From a virus, in the IMG/VR virus record IMGVR_UViG_3300042445_000806, positions 1 through 22,932 of that record: a stretch of DNA of 22,932 nt, one strand, 5' to 3'. Shown one piece after another: positions 12,151-20,325 of the stretch. The notes under the pieces are model-generated. The model had not been told where the DNA came from and searched no databases. It saw only the letters and a program-made list of their open reading frames with translations. The position numbers and the translations under genes were made by a program. The first letter of the stretch is position 1; every line of letters starts with the position of its first letter.

Positions 12151-13924
12151 GAATTTCTATGTCGTTGCTATAACTAGTAAAACCGTTTTCTTTAATAACT
12201 CTTAATACATTGTTTACTCTACCAATCAATTCATCTCTGTGACTGATCAAGTAAATGTTTTTATGTCGTTCACGACCCATCTTTTTCAATATACCTAGAC
12301 TGCCTTCAACACCGGCAGCATCCATTCCACTGTCGATAAGTTCGTCAATGAATAACAAGTTAATATTTTGATATAAACTTTCCCATACATCACGGAAACT
12401 CCATGACAATCCAAGTATTAGTCTATTACGTTCACCACGACTCAAATTATCAAAGTCTAGATCCTGGCCCAACTGTGTAATTTCAACACTCAAGTCGTTT
12501 TGGAATACTACGCTGTGCGGAAGACCGACCTTGTCAAGATAGTAGGTTAATCTGTTGTTAAGATAAGCAAGATTCTGATCAATGATTTTCTTACGAATAA
12601 ACGAATCTTTGTTAGTCAACAGTTTTAATAAAAATTCTTGATGGTCTTTCATCAAAGTTAAACTATTAACGGAGTCCCACGAAACATCTTGCAGTGCAGT
12701 ATTCTCTAAATCTTCTATTTGTTCTTGATAGGTATCAAGTTCATTGCGTTTATTTTCTAACTGAGTACCTAGATTTTCTAAATTACTGCGATGGTTGTAT
12801 GCTTCGTCCAATGTGTCATAGAAAGACACAGGGCGCCCGTTGATATCTCCAATACCATCCAGTTCTTTTATTACAACTTCTAATTTTCCAGCAACATCGG
12901 ACATGTATATATCTGCTTCAAGTAAATTCTTTTCAGCAGACTTAATCATTTCTTCATGCTTGTGGTCGTGCAGGTCTTGCTCACAGGCAGGGCATTTGTT
13001 ATCTGCTAATTTTGTAATTTCTTTTTCATATTTTTTAACAGTCTTATCTGCCTGCATCAGCGCAGTTTCTAAAGTAGCACGTTCTTTGTTAAGACTTTTA
13101 ATTTTAGCCGCGTGGTCGTCATAGGTTTTTAAAAGAGCATGTTGATTAATTTCATGCTCAATGTCTACACCAGCAAGTTCGTCGATGGCTTTTTGAATTT
13201 TTGTAATATCTGTTTCTTTATTTTTCTGCCATGCACTTTGCTTCAACTTTAAACTGTTGATACTTTCCTGAATTCTATCATTGCTTTTCTTTACAGCATC
13301 GATTTTAGCACTTTCTTGTAGAATGTCGTCTTTGCTGATTCTAATCTGTTCCTTGAGCATTTCTGCTTTTTCACTGAGCAGAGTAATGCCTAGTAGTTGT
13401 TCAATGATGGCACGTTGGTCATTGGCCTTCATTGAAAGAAACGGTTCAGTATAGGTGTTTAAGGCAACAATGTGTTTGAACATGTCGTGACTCATACCAA
13501 ACAGTTCGTCGATGTCTTTTTGTGTTTCTCTACTATCGCCCTGTCCTTCATCGTCGACATCTTGATCGTCAATTACTTGATCGTCGATATAGAATTTAAG
13601 CACATTTGGCTTACGTCCACGTTCGATGCGATAAAGTTTTCCATCTTTTTCAAATTCAACAGTGACCAACATGTTTTTACCGTTGATCTTATTGATCAAA
13701 TTGTCTTTTTTAATGTTTGTAAGTGCTTGGCCAAACAATGCATAACTCAGCGCATTGACAATAGTGGTCTTGCCAGTGCCGTTACGACTTCCGCTGTCAT
13801 CTCCGCCCTGGTCTAGATTCTCACCCAGCACTAACGTCAACTGCTCTGTGCAGAAATTAACCGCTTGTGTGGCATTTCCCACACTCATGAAGTTTTTTAC
13901 AGTTAAATCTTTTAATTTTATCAT
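12143..13924 (-). CDS. 46: recombination endonuclease subunit gp46 (SbcC/Rad50-type ATPase)
   Basis: This is the ATPase partner of gp47; together they resect DNA ends for recombination-dependent replication. The 593-residue protein shows the full SMC/Rad50 plan. Walker A is GSRNGTGKT (residues 45-53), preceded by LVLGEN with a short insertion. Long coiled coils flank the zinc-hook CPAC (311-314). The ABC signature is LSRGE (494-498) and Walker B is INLLFIDEL (521-529), with a following D-loop (SGMD). VSLISHRDEL-like switch His appears as LISHRDEL near the end. Length is close to T4 gp46 (560 aa). Residues 114-131 form an Asp-rich loop. The start at 13924 is 3 bases after the gp47 stop, so the subunits are translationally coupled. 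Firm assignment. Confidence 0.97.
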   Translation of the reverse strand: MIKLKDLTVKNFMSVGNATQAVNFCTEQLTLVLGENLDQGGDDSGSRNGTGKTTIVNALSYALFGQALTNIKKDNLINKINGKNMLVTVEFEKDGKLYRIERGRKPNVLKFYIDDQVIDDQDVDDEGQGDSRETQKDIDELFGMSHDMFKHIVALNTYTEPFLSMKANDQRAIIEQLLGITLLSEKAEMLKEQIRISKDDILQESAKIDAVKKSNDRIQESINSLKLKQSAWQKNKETDITKIQKAIDELAGVDIEHEINQHALLKTYDDHAAKIKSLNKERATLETALMQADKTVKKYEKEITKLADNKCPACEQDLHDHKHEEMIKSAEKNLLEADIYMSDVAGKLEVVIKELDGIGDINGRPVSFYDTLDEAYNHRSNLENLGTQLENKRNELDTYQEQIEDLENTALQDVSWDSVNSLTLMKDHQEFLLKLLTNKDSFIRKKIIDQNLAYLNNRLTYYLDKVGLPHSVVFQNDLSVEITQLGQDLDFDNLSRGERNRLILGLSWSFRDVWESLYQNINLLFIDELIDSGMDAAGVEGSLGILKKMGRERHKNIYLISHRDELIGRVNNVLRVIKENGFTSYSNDIEIHE

Positions 13925-13927
13925 CTG

Positions 13928-14932
13928 TTATAGGTTATTATAGATTGCAAGCAACACTTTGGAATCGTAGTTGTCGCTTTGAATGTTGGCGATTTGATTG
14001 CTGACAATTTGATCCACACTTTCAAAATGTTCAACATCGATGTCGTTGTTGATTTCCACTTCCTTCTTTTCAGGAATAAGTGTAAGTTCACGCAGATCAC
14101 CGTTTGCTAAAAATGTTTCTTTGATGTAACTGGCTTCTTCGTAACTGATGTCAATGTCGATGCCTACTCTTAGATAAGTTTTGCTTTTGATAAGGTCATC
14201 GCCTTCGTCGATTAGTTGACTCAGTTTGACAGTTTTAAACTTAGGTGCATCGGGCCAAACTTTATACTGCGGCTTTCCACCGTGTTCTAAAATCATCATA
14301 CCACGGTCATCGTCCCATGCATCTGCATAGTTATGTGGAAATGCATTACCAATGTAAACAATGTTCTGCTTGGCTTGACGTTTGTGAAAGTGTCCGCTGA
14401 ATACATACTCGGGATTTTTAAAGTTACTGGCCTGTAGTTCGCCGTGATCTGGCATCTGTACCATGGCGTTCATCATAAACAATGGAAGTTCAAAGTGTCC
14501 AAAAACATATCGACTCTTTAACTTCTCCATCTTTTTCCATTCTTCGCCTATTAACCAAGGCACCATAGTTGTATCTCCTATGGTGGTAATCTCATTTACA
14601 ATGGTAACTCCGGGAATGTGACGTCCCCAGTCTACCGAATGTACATCACGCTTGTCTTTGTAATACAAGTCGTGATTACCTGGAAAGAAATAGAACTGAT
14701 CAAAGGCTTTGCCTAGTTTTTCCAATGCTTTAACACTGGAAACCATAGTTAGCATGTTGAGACTGTTACGATTATGATGCCAATCGCCTAGGAAGATGCC
14801 AGTGTCACAGCCATCTTTCTTTGCTTCAGCAATGAACCAGTCTACAAAATCTTCGCAGTCTTGATTATGTGTGGAACTATTTGATTTTAACCCAAAATGG
14901 ATATCTGTAAAGGCAGCAATTTTTTTAAACAT
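13928..14932 (-). CDS. 47: recombination endonuclease subunit gp47 (SbcD/Mre11-type nuclease)
   Basis: This is the metal-dependent nuclease of the gp46/gp47 complex. The 334-residue product carries the phosphodiesterase motifs in order: FTDIHFG (Asp10, His12), LGDWHHNR (Asp50), PGNHD (Asn86, His87), FGHFELP (His146) and SGHFHKRQ (His181, His183). Length is almost identical to T4 gp47 (339 aa). The C-terminal third would hold the gp46-contacting region. AGGACTT before ATG 14932 is the ribosome site. It lies between gp55 and gp46 and is expected to be expressed with them from the promoter upstream of gp55. Firm assignment. Confidence 0.97.
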   Translation of the reverse strand: MFKKIAAFTDIHFGLKSNSSTHNQDCEDFVDWFIAEAKKDGCDTGIFLGDWHHNRNSLNMLTMVSSVKALEKLGKAFDQFYFFPGNHDLYYKDKRDVHSVDWGRHIPGVTIVNEITTIGDTTMVPWLIGEEWKKMEKLKSRYVFGHFELPLFMMNAMVQMPDHGELQASNFKNPEYVFSGHFHKRQAKQNIVYIGNAFPHNYADAWDDDRGMMILEHGGKPQYKVWPDAPKFKTVKLSQLIDEGDDLIKSKTYLRVGIDIDISYEEASYIKETFLANGDLRELTLIPEKKEVEINNDIDVEHFESVDQIVSNQIANIQSDNYDSKVLLAIYNNL

Positions 14933-14967
14933 AAGTCCTAGTAGTGTAGCAAAAATTTAAAGTAATG

Positions 14968-15810
14968 TCAATCCTCAGCGGGTGTTTCGACTGAAGCATC
15001 GACTTCTCGTTTCATAGCATTTGAATATTCGTGGTTAACCATTCTAGTATTACTAGGGTTCATGCCGTTCATTTCAAGGATGTCGTCTCGGATGTTTTGC
15101 ATTTTCTTTTCAATATTGATGACACGCACGAACGAGTTAGTAACTGCGGCGGTAAAATATGCAAACGGGTTATCACTTTTTGACTCATCGAATTGTAATC
15201 CAATTTGTGTAAGTTGAAGAATTGCCTGACCTTTCATTTCTTCATTGTAAGTATATCCGCGGACGTTGCCTCGAGTAGCGTAACGTTCACAAAGTTTAAT
15301 ATACATACGGGCCAACGTGTTGGTGATCTGTCCGTGCTCTTTGCTGAACTTACCAGTTTTTACACCACCTGTCCAGTGACTTTTACCTACACATTCTAAG
15401 TTATCGTTTTCGTCAAACTTCCAATGTTGGAATGCCGGAAAGTTTACCTTTGCCTTGGCATCTGCCGCACTTTTAACACTCTTTTTTCTTCCTGGTTCGT
15501 CAGGAATATGCTCGTAGGTCATGATCCTAAAAACTACATCTGTTTTCTCGATCTTTTTATAATCGACTTCGAACTCTGCAAGTTTGACCTTTGGGTCAAC
15601 AGCCTTGGCTGCTTCAAAGGCCTGCTGGGACAAACGCTTTGCTCGAACACGTTTGGCTTCTGCCACTGTGCGTATGTTGATTTTTTCAATACTTGGCAAG
15701 ATTAAATCGTATTGATGGTATTCTTGTTTAGTAAAACTTGAATACGAATTTTTACTTTTGTGTATTTCTGCCAATAAATCTTTGTTGTTTAAGTAGTTAA
15801 CTTTTTTCAT
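14968..15810 (-). CDS. 55: late-transcription sigma factor gp55, with an enlarged middle region
   Basis: This is a divergent sigma-2-type factor that directs host RNA polymerase to the late element TATAAATA. It matches T4 gp55 at the N-terminus (YLNNKDLLAEIHKSK versus the T4 YVNNKELLQAI) and over residues 160-240. That region includes LARMYIKLCERYATRGNVRG, YTYNEEMKGQAI, FDESKSDNPFAYFT and NSFVRVINIEKK. The T4 protein is 185 residues; this one is 280. About 110-120 extra residues lie between positions 22 and 158, with a basic helix (AEAKRVRAKRLSQQAFEAAK) and a segment FPAFQHWKFDENDNLECVG. An AGAGGAG ribosome site lies rather far (about 13 bases) before the ATG. A sigma70-like promoter is directly upstream. 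Identity is firm; the role of the extra region is unknown. Confidence 0.92.
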   Translation of the reverse strand: MKKVNYLNNKDLLAEIHKSKNSYSSFTKQEYHQYDLILPSIEKINIRTVAEAKRVRAKRLSQQAFEAAKAVDPKVKLAEFEVDYKKIEKTDVVFRIMTYEHIPDEPGRKKSVKSAADAKAKVNFPAFQHWKFDENDNLECVGKSHWTGGVKTGKFSKEHGQITNTLARMYIKLCERYATRGNVRGYTYNEEMKGQAILQLTQIGLQFDESKSDNPFAYFTAAVTNSFVRVINIEKKMQNIRDDILEMNGMNPSNTRMVNHEYSNAMKREVDASVETPAED

Positions 15811-15835
15811 TTTTATTGTGGAACTCCTCTATGCT

Positions 15836-15864
15836 ATAATAAACTCAGTAGATAATAAAGTCAA
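15836..15864 (-). promoter_or_regulatory. sigma70-type promoter for gp55
   Basis: On the minus strand TTGACT (15859-15864) and TATTAT (15836-15841) are separated by exactly 17 bases, close to the bacterial housekeeping consensus TTGACA-17-TATAAT. The predicted start is near 15829, about 20 bases before the gp55 ATG. It fits early expression of gp55 and the gp47/gp46 genes by host polymerase. Confidence 0.7.
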
Positions 15865-15870
15865 TAAATA
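15863..15870 (+). promoter_or_regulatory. late promoter element AATAAATA for the baseplate cassette
   Basis: AATAAATA differs from the T4 late element by one base. It is 22 bases before the first baseplate gene and gives a short leader containing the CGGAG ribosome site. It shares two bases with the -35 hexamer of the opposing gp55 promoter, so the two cannot easily be occupied together. A TGnTATAAT extended -10 motif also lies on the plus strand at 15833-15840. Confidence 0.55.
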
Positions 15871-15892
15871 TATGTAACGGAGATAGCCAAAC

Positions 15893-16762
15893 ATGACACA
15901 GGGTATTAATAAATTTTTAGAAGGTGCTGATAATTTCGGTACCAGCATCGGCGGCAACCTGGGCGGTCTTGTTAAGTCGGGGGTAGGACTTGTACAAGGA
16001 GCCAGAAAGTTATTTGGCGCCCCAGGCAGTAGCACAGTGGCTCCAGGTGCAGAAGGAGACGGTGTCTACGGTCAAGGTCAAGCCAAATTTGTATCAAATG
16101 GTCCTAAAGACTGGCGGGTACGATTAAGTTTACCCCCAATAGACAGTTTATTTGATCTTCAACTAGGTGGACAAAGTTATGGAACTTACCAAGGTCCTAT
16201 ATTAGGTCCGCTTATAAACAGTAACGGCTTTATTTTTCCTTATACACCTTCAGTAACTTTAACACATTCAGCAAACTATTCTTCAATGGATCCTATACAT
16301 AATAATTATCCGTTTGCAGCCTATGAAAACAGTAAACTAGATAAAATTACCATTGTAGGAGATTTTTACTGTGAAACTTCTTTTGATGCGGCATACTGGA
16401 TCGCTGGTGTACATTTTTTTAGAACTATGACTAAAATGTTTTTTGGTGAAGGTGCGTATTCAGGGTCACCCCCTCCGATCATTAAGTTAAGCGGTTACGG
16501 GGACTTTGTTTTTAATCAAGTACCAGTAGCAGTTACACAGTTTTCAGTGGAAATGCCCAAGGACGTCGATTATATTCCTACTAGTTTTCTAGTACCAACC
16601 GAGTTAAAATCAGGCACTGGGGTAGGTTATGTTCCTGTAAAAAGTGTTTTTACAGTGACGTTGTTGCCTATGTACAGCAGGGAATCTGTTAGAAAGTTTA
16701 ATTTAAGTGATTTTGCTGGTGGAAAATACCTAAATCCAACTGATGGAAAAGGATTCATCTAA
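15893..16762 (+). CDS. baseplate tail-tube junction protein (gp48/gp54-like)
   Basis: The 289-residue protein opens the baseplate cassette. The first 60 residues are Gly-rich, and the body is beta-rich and tail-tube-like. It includes FVSNGPKDWRVRLSLP, GFIFPYTPSVTLTHSANYSS, DFYCETSFDAAYWIAGVHFF and the segment IKLSGYGDFVFNQVPVAVTQ with EMPKDVDYI. These features match, from memory, the proteins annotated as tail tube initiator or tube cap in marine T4-like phages. In T4, gp54 and gp48 sit between the hub and the gp19 tube and start tube polymerisation. Which of the two it corresponds to cannot be decided here. CGGAG precedes ATG 15893. Its stop overlaps the next start (TAATG). Confidence 0.65.
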   Translation: MTQGINKFLEGADNFGTSIGGNLGGLVKSGVGLVQGARKLFGAPGSSTVAPGAEGDGVYGQGQAKFVSNGPKDWRVRLSLPPIDSLFDLQLGGQSYGTYQGPILGPLINSNGFIFPYTPSVTLTHSANYSSMDPIHNNYPFAAYENSKLDKITIVGDFYCETSFDAAYWIAGVHFFRTMTKMFFGEGAYSGSPPPIIKLSGYGDFVFNQVPVAVTQFSVEMPKDVDYIPTSFLVPTELKSGTGVGYVPVKSVFTVTLLPMYSRESVRKFNLSDFAGGKYLNPTDGKGFI

Positions 16763-17064
16763 TGTCTGCACAATACCCTAACACTAGTCCATGGGCCAAG
16801 ACTAATCTAAGTCCAAGTTTATTAGGATATTTTAATATTAGACCTGTGGCCGCACAGGACGATGATATCCTTTATGTGATCGAACCTCAGTTTAATTACA
16901 GACCAGATTTATTGGCCAATTATCTCTACGGCACTCCAAAGTTATGGTGGGTGTTTGCACAGCGAAACATGGACGAAATTAGAGATCCTATTTTTGATTT
17001 TAGATCGGGCATAGAAATATTTCTTCCTAAAAAAAGCGGACTATTTAAATTGTTAGGATTGTAA
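16762..17064 (+). CDS. 53: gp53-like baseplate wedge protein (short form)
   Basis: The 100-residue product contains the core motif of the gp53 family: DDILYVIEPQFNYRPDLLAN, then YLYGTPKLWWVFAQRNMDEI and RDPIFDFRSGIEIFLP. That motif is LysM-like and ends in a beta strand. T4 gp53 has 196 residues and helps lock the wedges around the hub; here only the core domain remains. Translation is coupled to the preceding gene through the overlapping TAATG. It is followed after 3 bases by the large hub gene. Assignment to the family is good. The missing extra residues relative to T4 may be normal for marine relatives. Confidence 0.8.
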   Translation: MSAQYPNTSPWAKTNLSPSLLGYFNIRPVAAQDDDILYVIEPQFNYRPDLLANYLYGTPKLWWVFAQRNMDEIRDPIFDFRSGIEIFLPKKSGLFKLLGL

Positions 17065-17067
17065 CAA

Positions 17068-20000
17068 ATGGCCACAGCACAACAGGCTATGGGAGCCGAG
17101 AATTACGAAAAGTTTCGTAATTTTATAAAAACAAAAGAAAGCGGCGGCAATTATGCTAGTCTTCAGAATGTTAATTTAAAAGACAAAGCAGGTAATGTCA
17201 TTGCTAGGAATGTTGACGCTGGCTACAGAGGTGCATATCAAATAGGTGCCGAATATGCACAAGGTCAAGGGTTGATCAAATCAGGTATAGAAACAGATTA
17301 TCGTAAGTTAGGCAGCAATCCGATTGAAAAAGCCGCCAATCACAAAGCCTTGATGGACAACGATAATAACTGGAATAACCCTCCAGGTAGTGTAAAAAAC
17401 TTTTTAGCAAGTCCAAAAATTCAGGATCAAGCATTCGATAAAGGTACGCAAAAAAACTACCAACAACTGGTGGCTGAAGGTCTGATAACACCAAATACTC
17501 CTCCAGATCAAGTAGCAGGAATCCTTGCCGCATCTCATGCCGCAGGCGTAAAAGGATACAAAGAATTTTTAGCAGATCCAACTAAAGCAGATGGCGCAGG
17601 CACTCGAGTATCTACATATCTAACCGGAGCCCAAGCCGCTGTTAACGGAAAAGCACCACCACCTTCAGGAAATGCAGCCAAACAAAACGGCAAGCCTGCA
17701 GAAGATAAACCTCCAACAGATCCAAAAGTATTGAATGGCACTAACAGATCGTTACAGGAAACTAGAATCGGCAACACAGTTTACATAGGTGGCACGGCTA
17801 AAAAGAAACCACCGATCCCTCTGCCATTCCCTAATGTGTTGTCATCATTTTCCAGTCATAATGCCATCATAACACTGAGTTGCATCAGCCGCACCATGCA
17901 TAGTAATCCTAAACAGTCTTATAAAAACGGAAACATTGGAACTGTAGTTTTACGTAGTTCAGGAGCCGGAGATCTAGCAGGCCAGACGGCAATAACGACA
18001 AAAGAAAATCCAACAGGAAAATATGACTTTGGCATCAACAACGTTGAAATAAATTCACAGATAACGTATAACCGTGAAACACAAGCATCAAATGCTTATA
18101 CTATAAGTTTTGATGTTCTTGAACCTTATAGCATGGGACTGTTTATGCAGGTCTGCCAGAACGCGGCCCAAAGCCAAGGGTGGTCCAGTTATTTAGGTGA
18201 TACAACATTTTTATTAACTTTTGAATTTATAGGCTATGACGCCGACGGAACTCCTACAAGAATACCAAACACCACCCGCCATATTCCACTCGCGTTTACA
18301 ACTATGGCAATGACCGCAACTGGCGGCGGATCTGTTTATAGAGTAACGGCCCGTCCCAGCAACGAAACGGTTTTCTTAAATAATTTTAAATTATTTGAAC
18401 ATGACATTTCTGTTGAAGGATCGACAGTTCAAGAAGCGTTGCAATCGGGCGAGCGCAGTTTGCAGACTATTGTTAATAAAAGACTGCAAGAATATGCATC
18501 TAAAAATCCAGCCTCCACTGCCTTCGACGAAGTAATAATAATTTTTCCTAAAACACAAGACGTATCTGAATTACAAGGAACTAATCAAGAAGGAAATAAC
18601 ATAGGATTAGAACTTCGTGCCGAAGACGGCACTATTAGTACTATTAAGGTAAACCCTGAAGACGGTACACGATATGATGCTTCAGGGCTAAGTTCGCAAG
18701 CGCCGGGAGTTAGCCCCGAAGTAGCAAAAATAAATCCTAACTCCGCAGAATCATTCGTACCAAAAGTAAGTAGAAAATTTTCTGCAGCCAACTTAATACA
18801 AGACAGTGATGATTTAAACGCTATTGGTAAAAGTGTTTTACAGTTCGATTCTACTATGTCTGCAGAAAGTGGATCTAACAATCAAAATGATATTCAACTA
18901 GATCCAGCAAATCCTATATCTAGAAAGAGAGTTACCTACGATAAAAGCAAAAGACAGTTTACATATAGTCAAGGTACTAGTATTGTTAATGCTATTTCCA
19001 GCATACTGCTACATAGCAAATATTGCAGAGCAGGATTAGACGCACAAAAAGTAGACCCAAAGGGAATGATATCTTGGTTTAGAATAGAATCAGAAGTGCA
19101 TTTTCAACAACCTAAAGAAGGCAACATTGGAGATAACACCGTACCTAAATTGTTAGTTTTTAAAGTTGTTCCTTACTTTGTACACAGTGAAAGAAATACT
19201 GCGAACCAAGCGGCTCCTGCTGGACTTGCTGAATTGTCAACAGAAGTTGCCAAGGTATATGACTATCTTTACACAGGAAAAAACACAGAAGTTTTAGGTT
19301 TTAATATTGAATTCCCACAAGCAATGTTTAACTCTGTGGCCAAAGGTTCCAACTTAGATGATGCGGCATTAACAGACAACGGCAGAAACGCTGCCACACC
19401 TGATTCGCCCACAGCCAAAATTGCCGCGGATAATAGTTCTTACTGGGGCGAAAGCAATGGTCCAAAAATGACATCTAATCCGCCAACACCTGAAAGTAAT
19501 AACAATGGTGGCACTAACTATGCAGATCAAAGAACACGGGTTGCCGAAGCCTTCCAACGAGCATTGAATGACAGTGAAACAGATCTAGTAAATATTCCTA
19601 ATTTTACAATAATGGGCGACCCGTATTTCCTTGCCGATAGTGGCTTGGGTAATTTTAGCAATACCGGATCGGGGTCATTTAATGTCACAAAAGATCTGGC
19701 CATGGATTATCAAAGCGGAGAAGTAGACATAGCAATTACTTTTAGAACACCAATAGACTACAATAGTTCTACAGGGTTGATGGATTTTGGAGATACACAA
19801 ATAGTTAGACATTTTAGTGGCCTGTATAGAGTCCTTGAAGCAAGACATCGATTTCAAAACGGCAAATTTACTCAAGAGTTATCATTACAACGCCGACGTA
19901 ATCAAACTGCTGAAAGCACAAATAAACCTGTGCCAGTAACTGGACAAACACCTGGCGATTTTGTAGTAGATAATACCGCAGGTGTAGCATTTTCAGGTGC

Positions 20001-20292
20001 CGCACAAAACGATGCTAATGATCGTACTCCTGCAATTGAAGGACCCGCCGCTGGTTCACCACCTGGAGACAGCGCACCTAATCAGCGAGTAGCAGCCTTT
20101 AATAGATCTGATCTAGCCAACGATAGCGGAGATTCGGGATCAGCAACTGCCAATCCAACTGCGCCAGGGTCGATTGTAAAATCATTAGTCGACGGCCTTG
20201 GAATAATAAGAAATAAAGTAGTGTCTACATTGTTTAAACCTACAAATAGTAAAAATGAAACTCAAAATACAAGCGAATTTAACAACCAATGA
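17068..20292 (+). CDS. large baseplate hub protein with N-terminal lytic-transglycosylase-like domain
   Basis: The 1074-residue protein appears to have three parts. Residues 1-190 resemble an SLT-type peptidoglycan hydrolase: FIKTKESGGNY with the candidate catalytic Glu24, and GAYQIG at 55-60. Residues 190-235 are a Pro/Lys/Asn linker. Residues 240-945 are a long beta-rich hub-like body. It starts LPFPNVLSSFSSHNAIITLS and includes YDFGINNVEINSQITYNRET and LVFKVVPYFVHSERNTANQA. Residues 946-1074 are disordered and Asn/Pro/Ala-rich. The gene lies where a gp27-type hub is expected, just before the gp5-like spike, and no other gp27 candidate is present. The inferred role is hub plus local cell-wall opening during injection. 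Catalysis and the gp27 relationship are inferred; no alignment was made. Confidence 0.7.
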   Translation: MATAQQAMGAENYEKFRNFIKTKESGGNYASLQNVNLKDKAGNVIARNVDAGYRGAYQIGAEYAQGQGLIKSGIETDYRKLGSNPIEKAANHKALMDNDNNWNNPPGSVKNFLASPKIQDQAFDKGTQKNYQQLVAEGLITPNTPPDQVAGILAASHAAGVKGYKEFLADPTKADGAGTRVSTYLTGAQAAVNGKAPPPSGNAAKQNGKPAEDKPPTDPKVLNGTNRSLQETRIGNTVYIGGTAKKKPPIPLPFPNVLSSFSSHNAIITLSCISRTMHSNPKQSYKNGNIGTVVLRSSGAGDLAGQTAITTKENPTGKYDFGINNVEINSQITYNRETQASNAYTISFDVLEPYSMGLFMQVCQNAAQSQGWSSYLGDTTFLLTFEFIGYDADGTPTRIPNTTRHIPLAFTTMAMTATGGGSVYRVTARPSNETVFLNNFKLFEHDISVEGSTVQEALQSGERSLQTIVNKRLQEYASKNPASTAFDEVIIIFPKTQDVSELQGTNQEGNNIGLELRAEDGTISTIKVNPEDGTRYDASGLSSQAPGVSPEVAKINPNSAESFVPKVSRKFSAANLIQDSDDLNAIGKSVLQFDSTMSAESGSNNQNDIQLDPANPISRKRVTYDKSKRQFTYSQGTSIVNAISSILLHSKYCRAGLDAQKVDPKGMISWFRIESEVHFQQPKEGNIGDNTVPKLLVFKVVPYFVHSERNTANQAAPAGLAELSTEVAKVYDYLYTGKNTEVLGFNIEFPQAMFNSVAKGSNLDDAALTDNGRNAATPDSPTAKIAADNSSYWGESNGPKMTSNPPTPESNNNGGTNYADQRTRVAEAFQRALNDSETDLVNIPNFTIMGDPYFLADSGLGNFSNTGSGSFNVTKDLAMDYQSGEVDIAITFRTPIDYNSSTGLMDFGDTQIVRHFSGLYRVLEARHRFQNGKFTQELSLQRRRNQTAESTNKPVPVTGQTPGDFVVDNTAGVAFSGAAQNDANDRTPAIEGPAAGSPPGDSAPNQRVAAFNRSDLANDSGDSGSATANPTAPGSIVKSLVDGLGIIRNKVVSTLFKPTNSKNETQNTSEFNNQ

Positions 20293-20325
20293 ATATACAT
20301 ACATTTTTAAACATCAAGGATCACT

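Noticed and set aside
17276-17777. Minus-strand frames of 80-101 codons inside the hub gene
   Set aside because: They overlap a well-supported plus-strand gene, and their products look like shadow translations.
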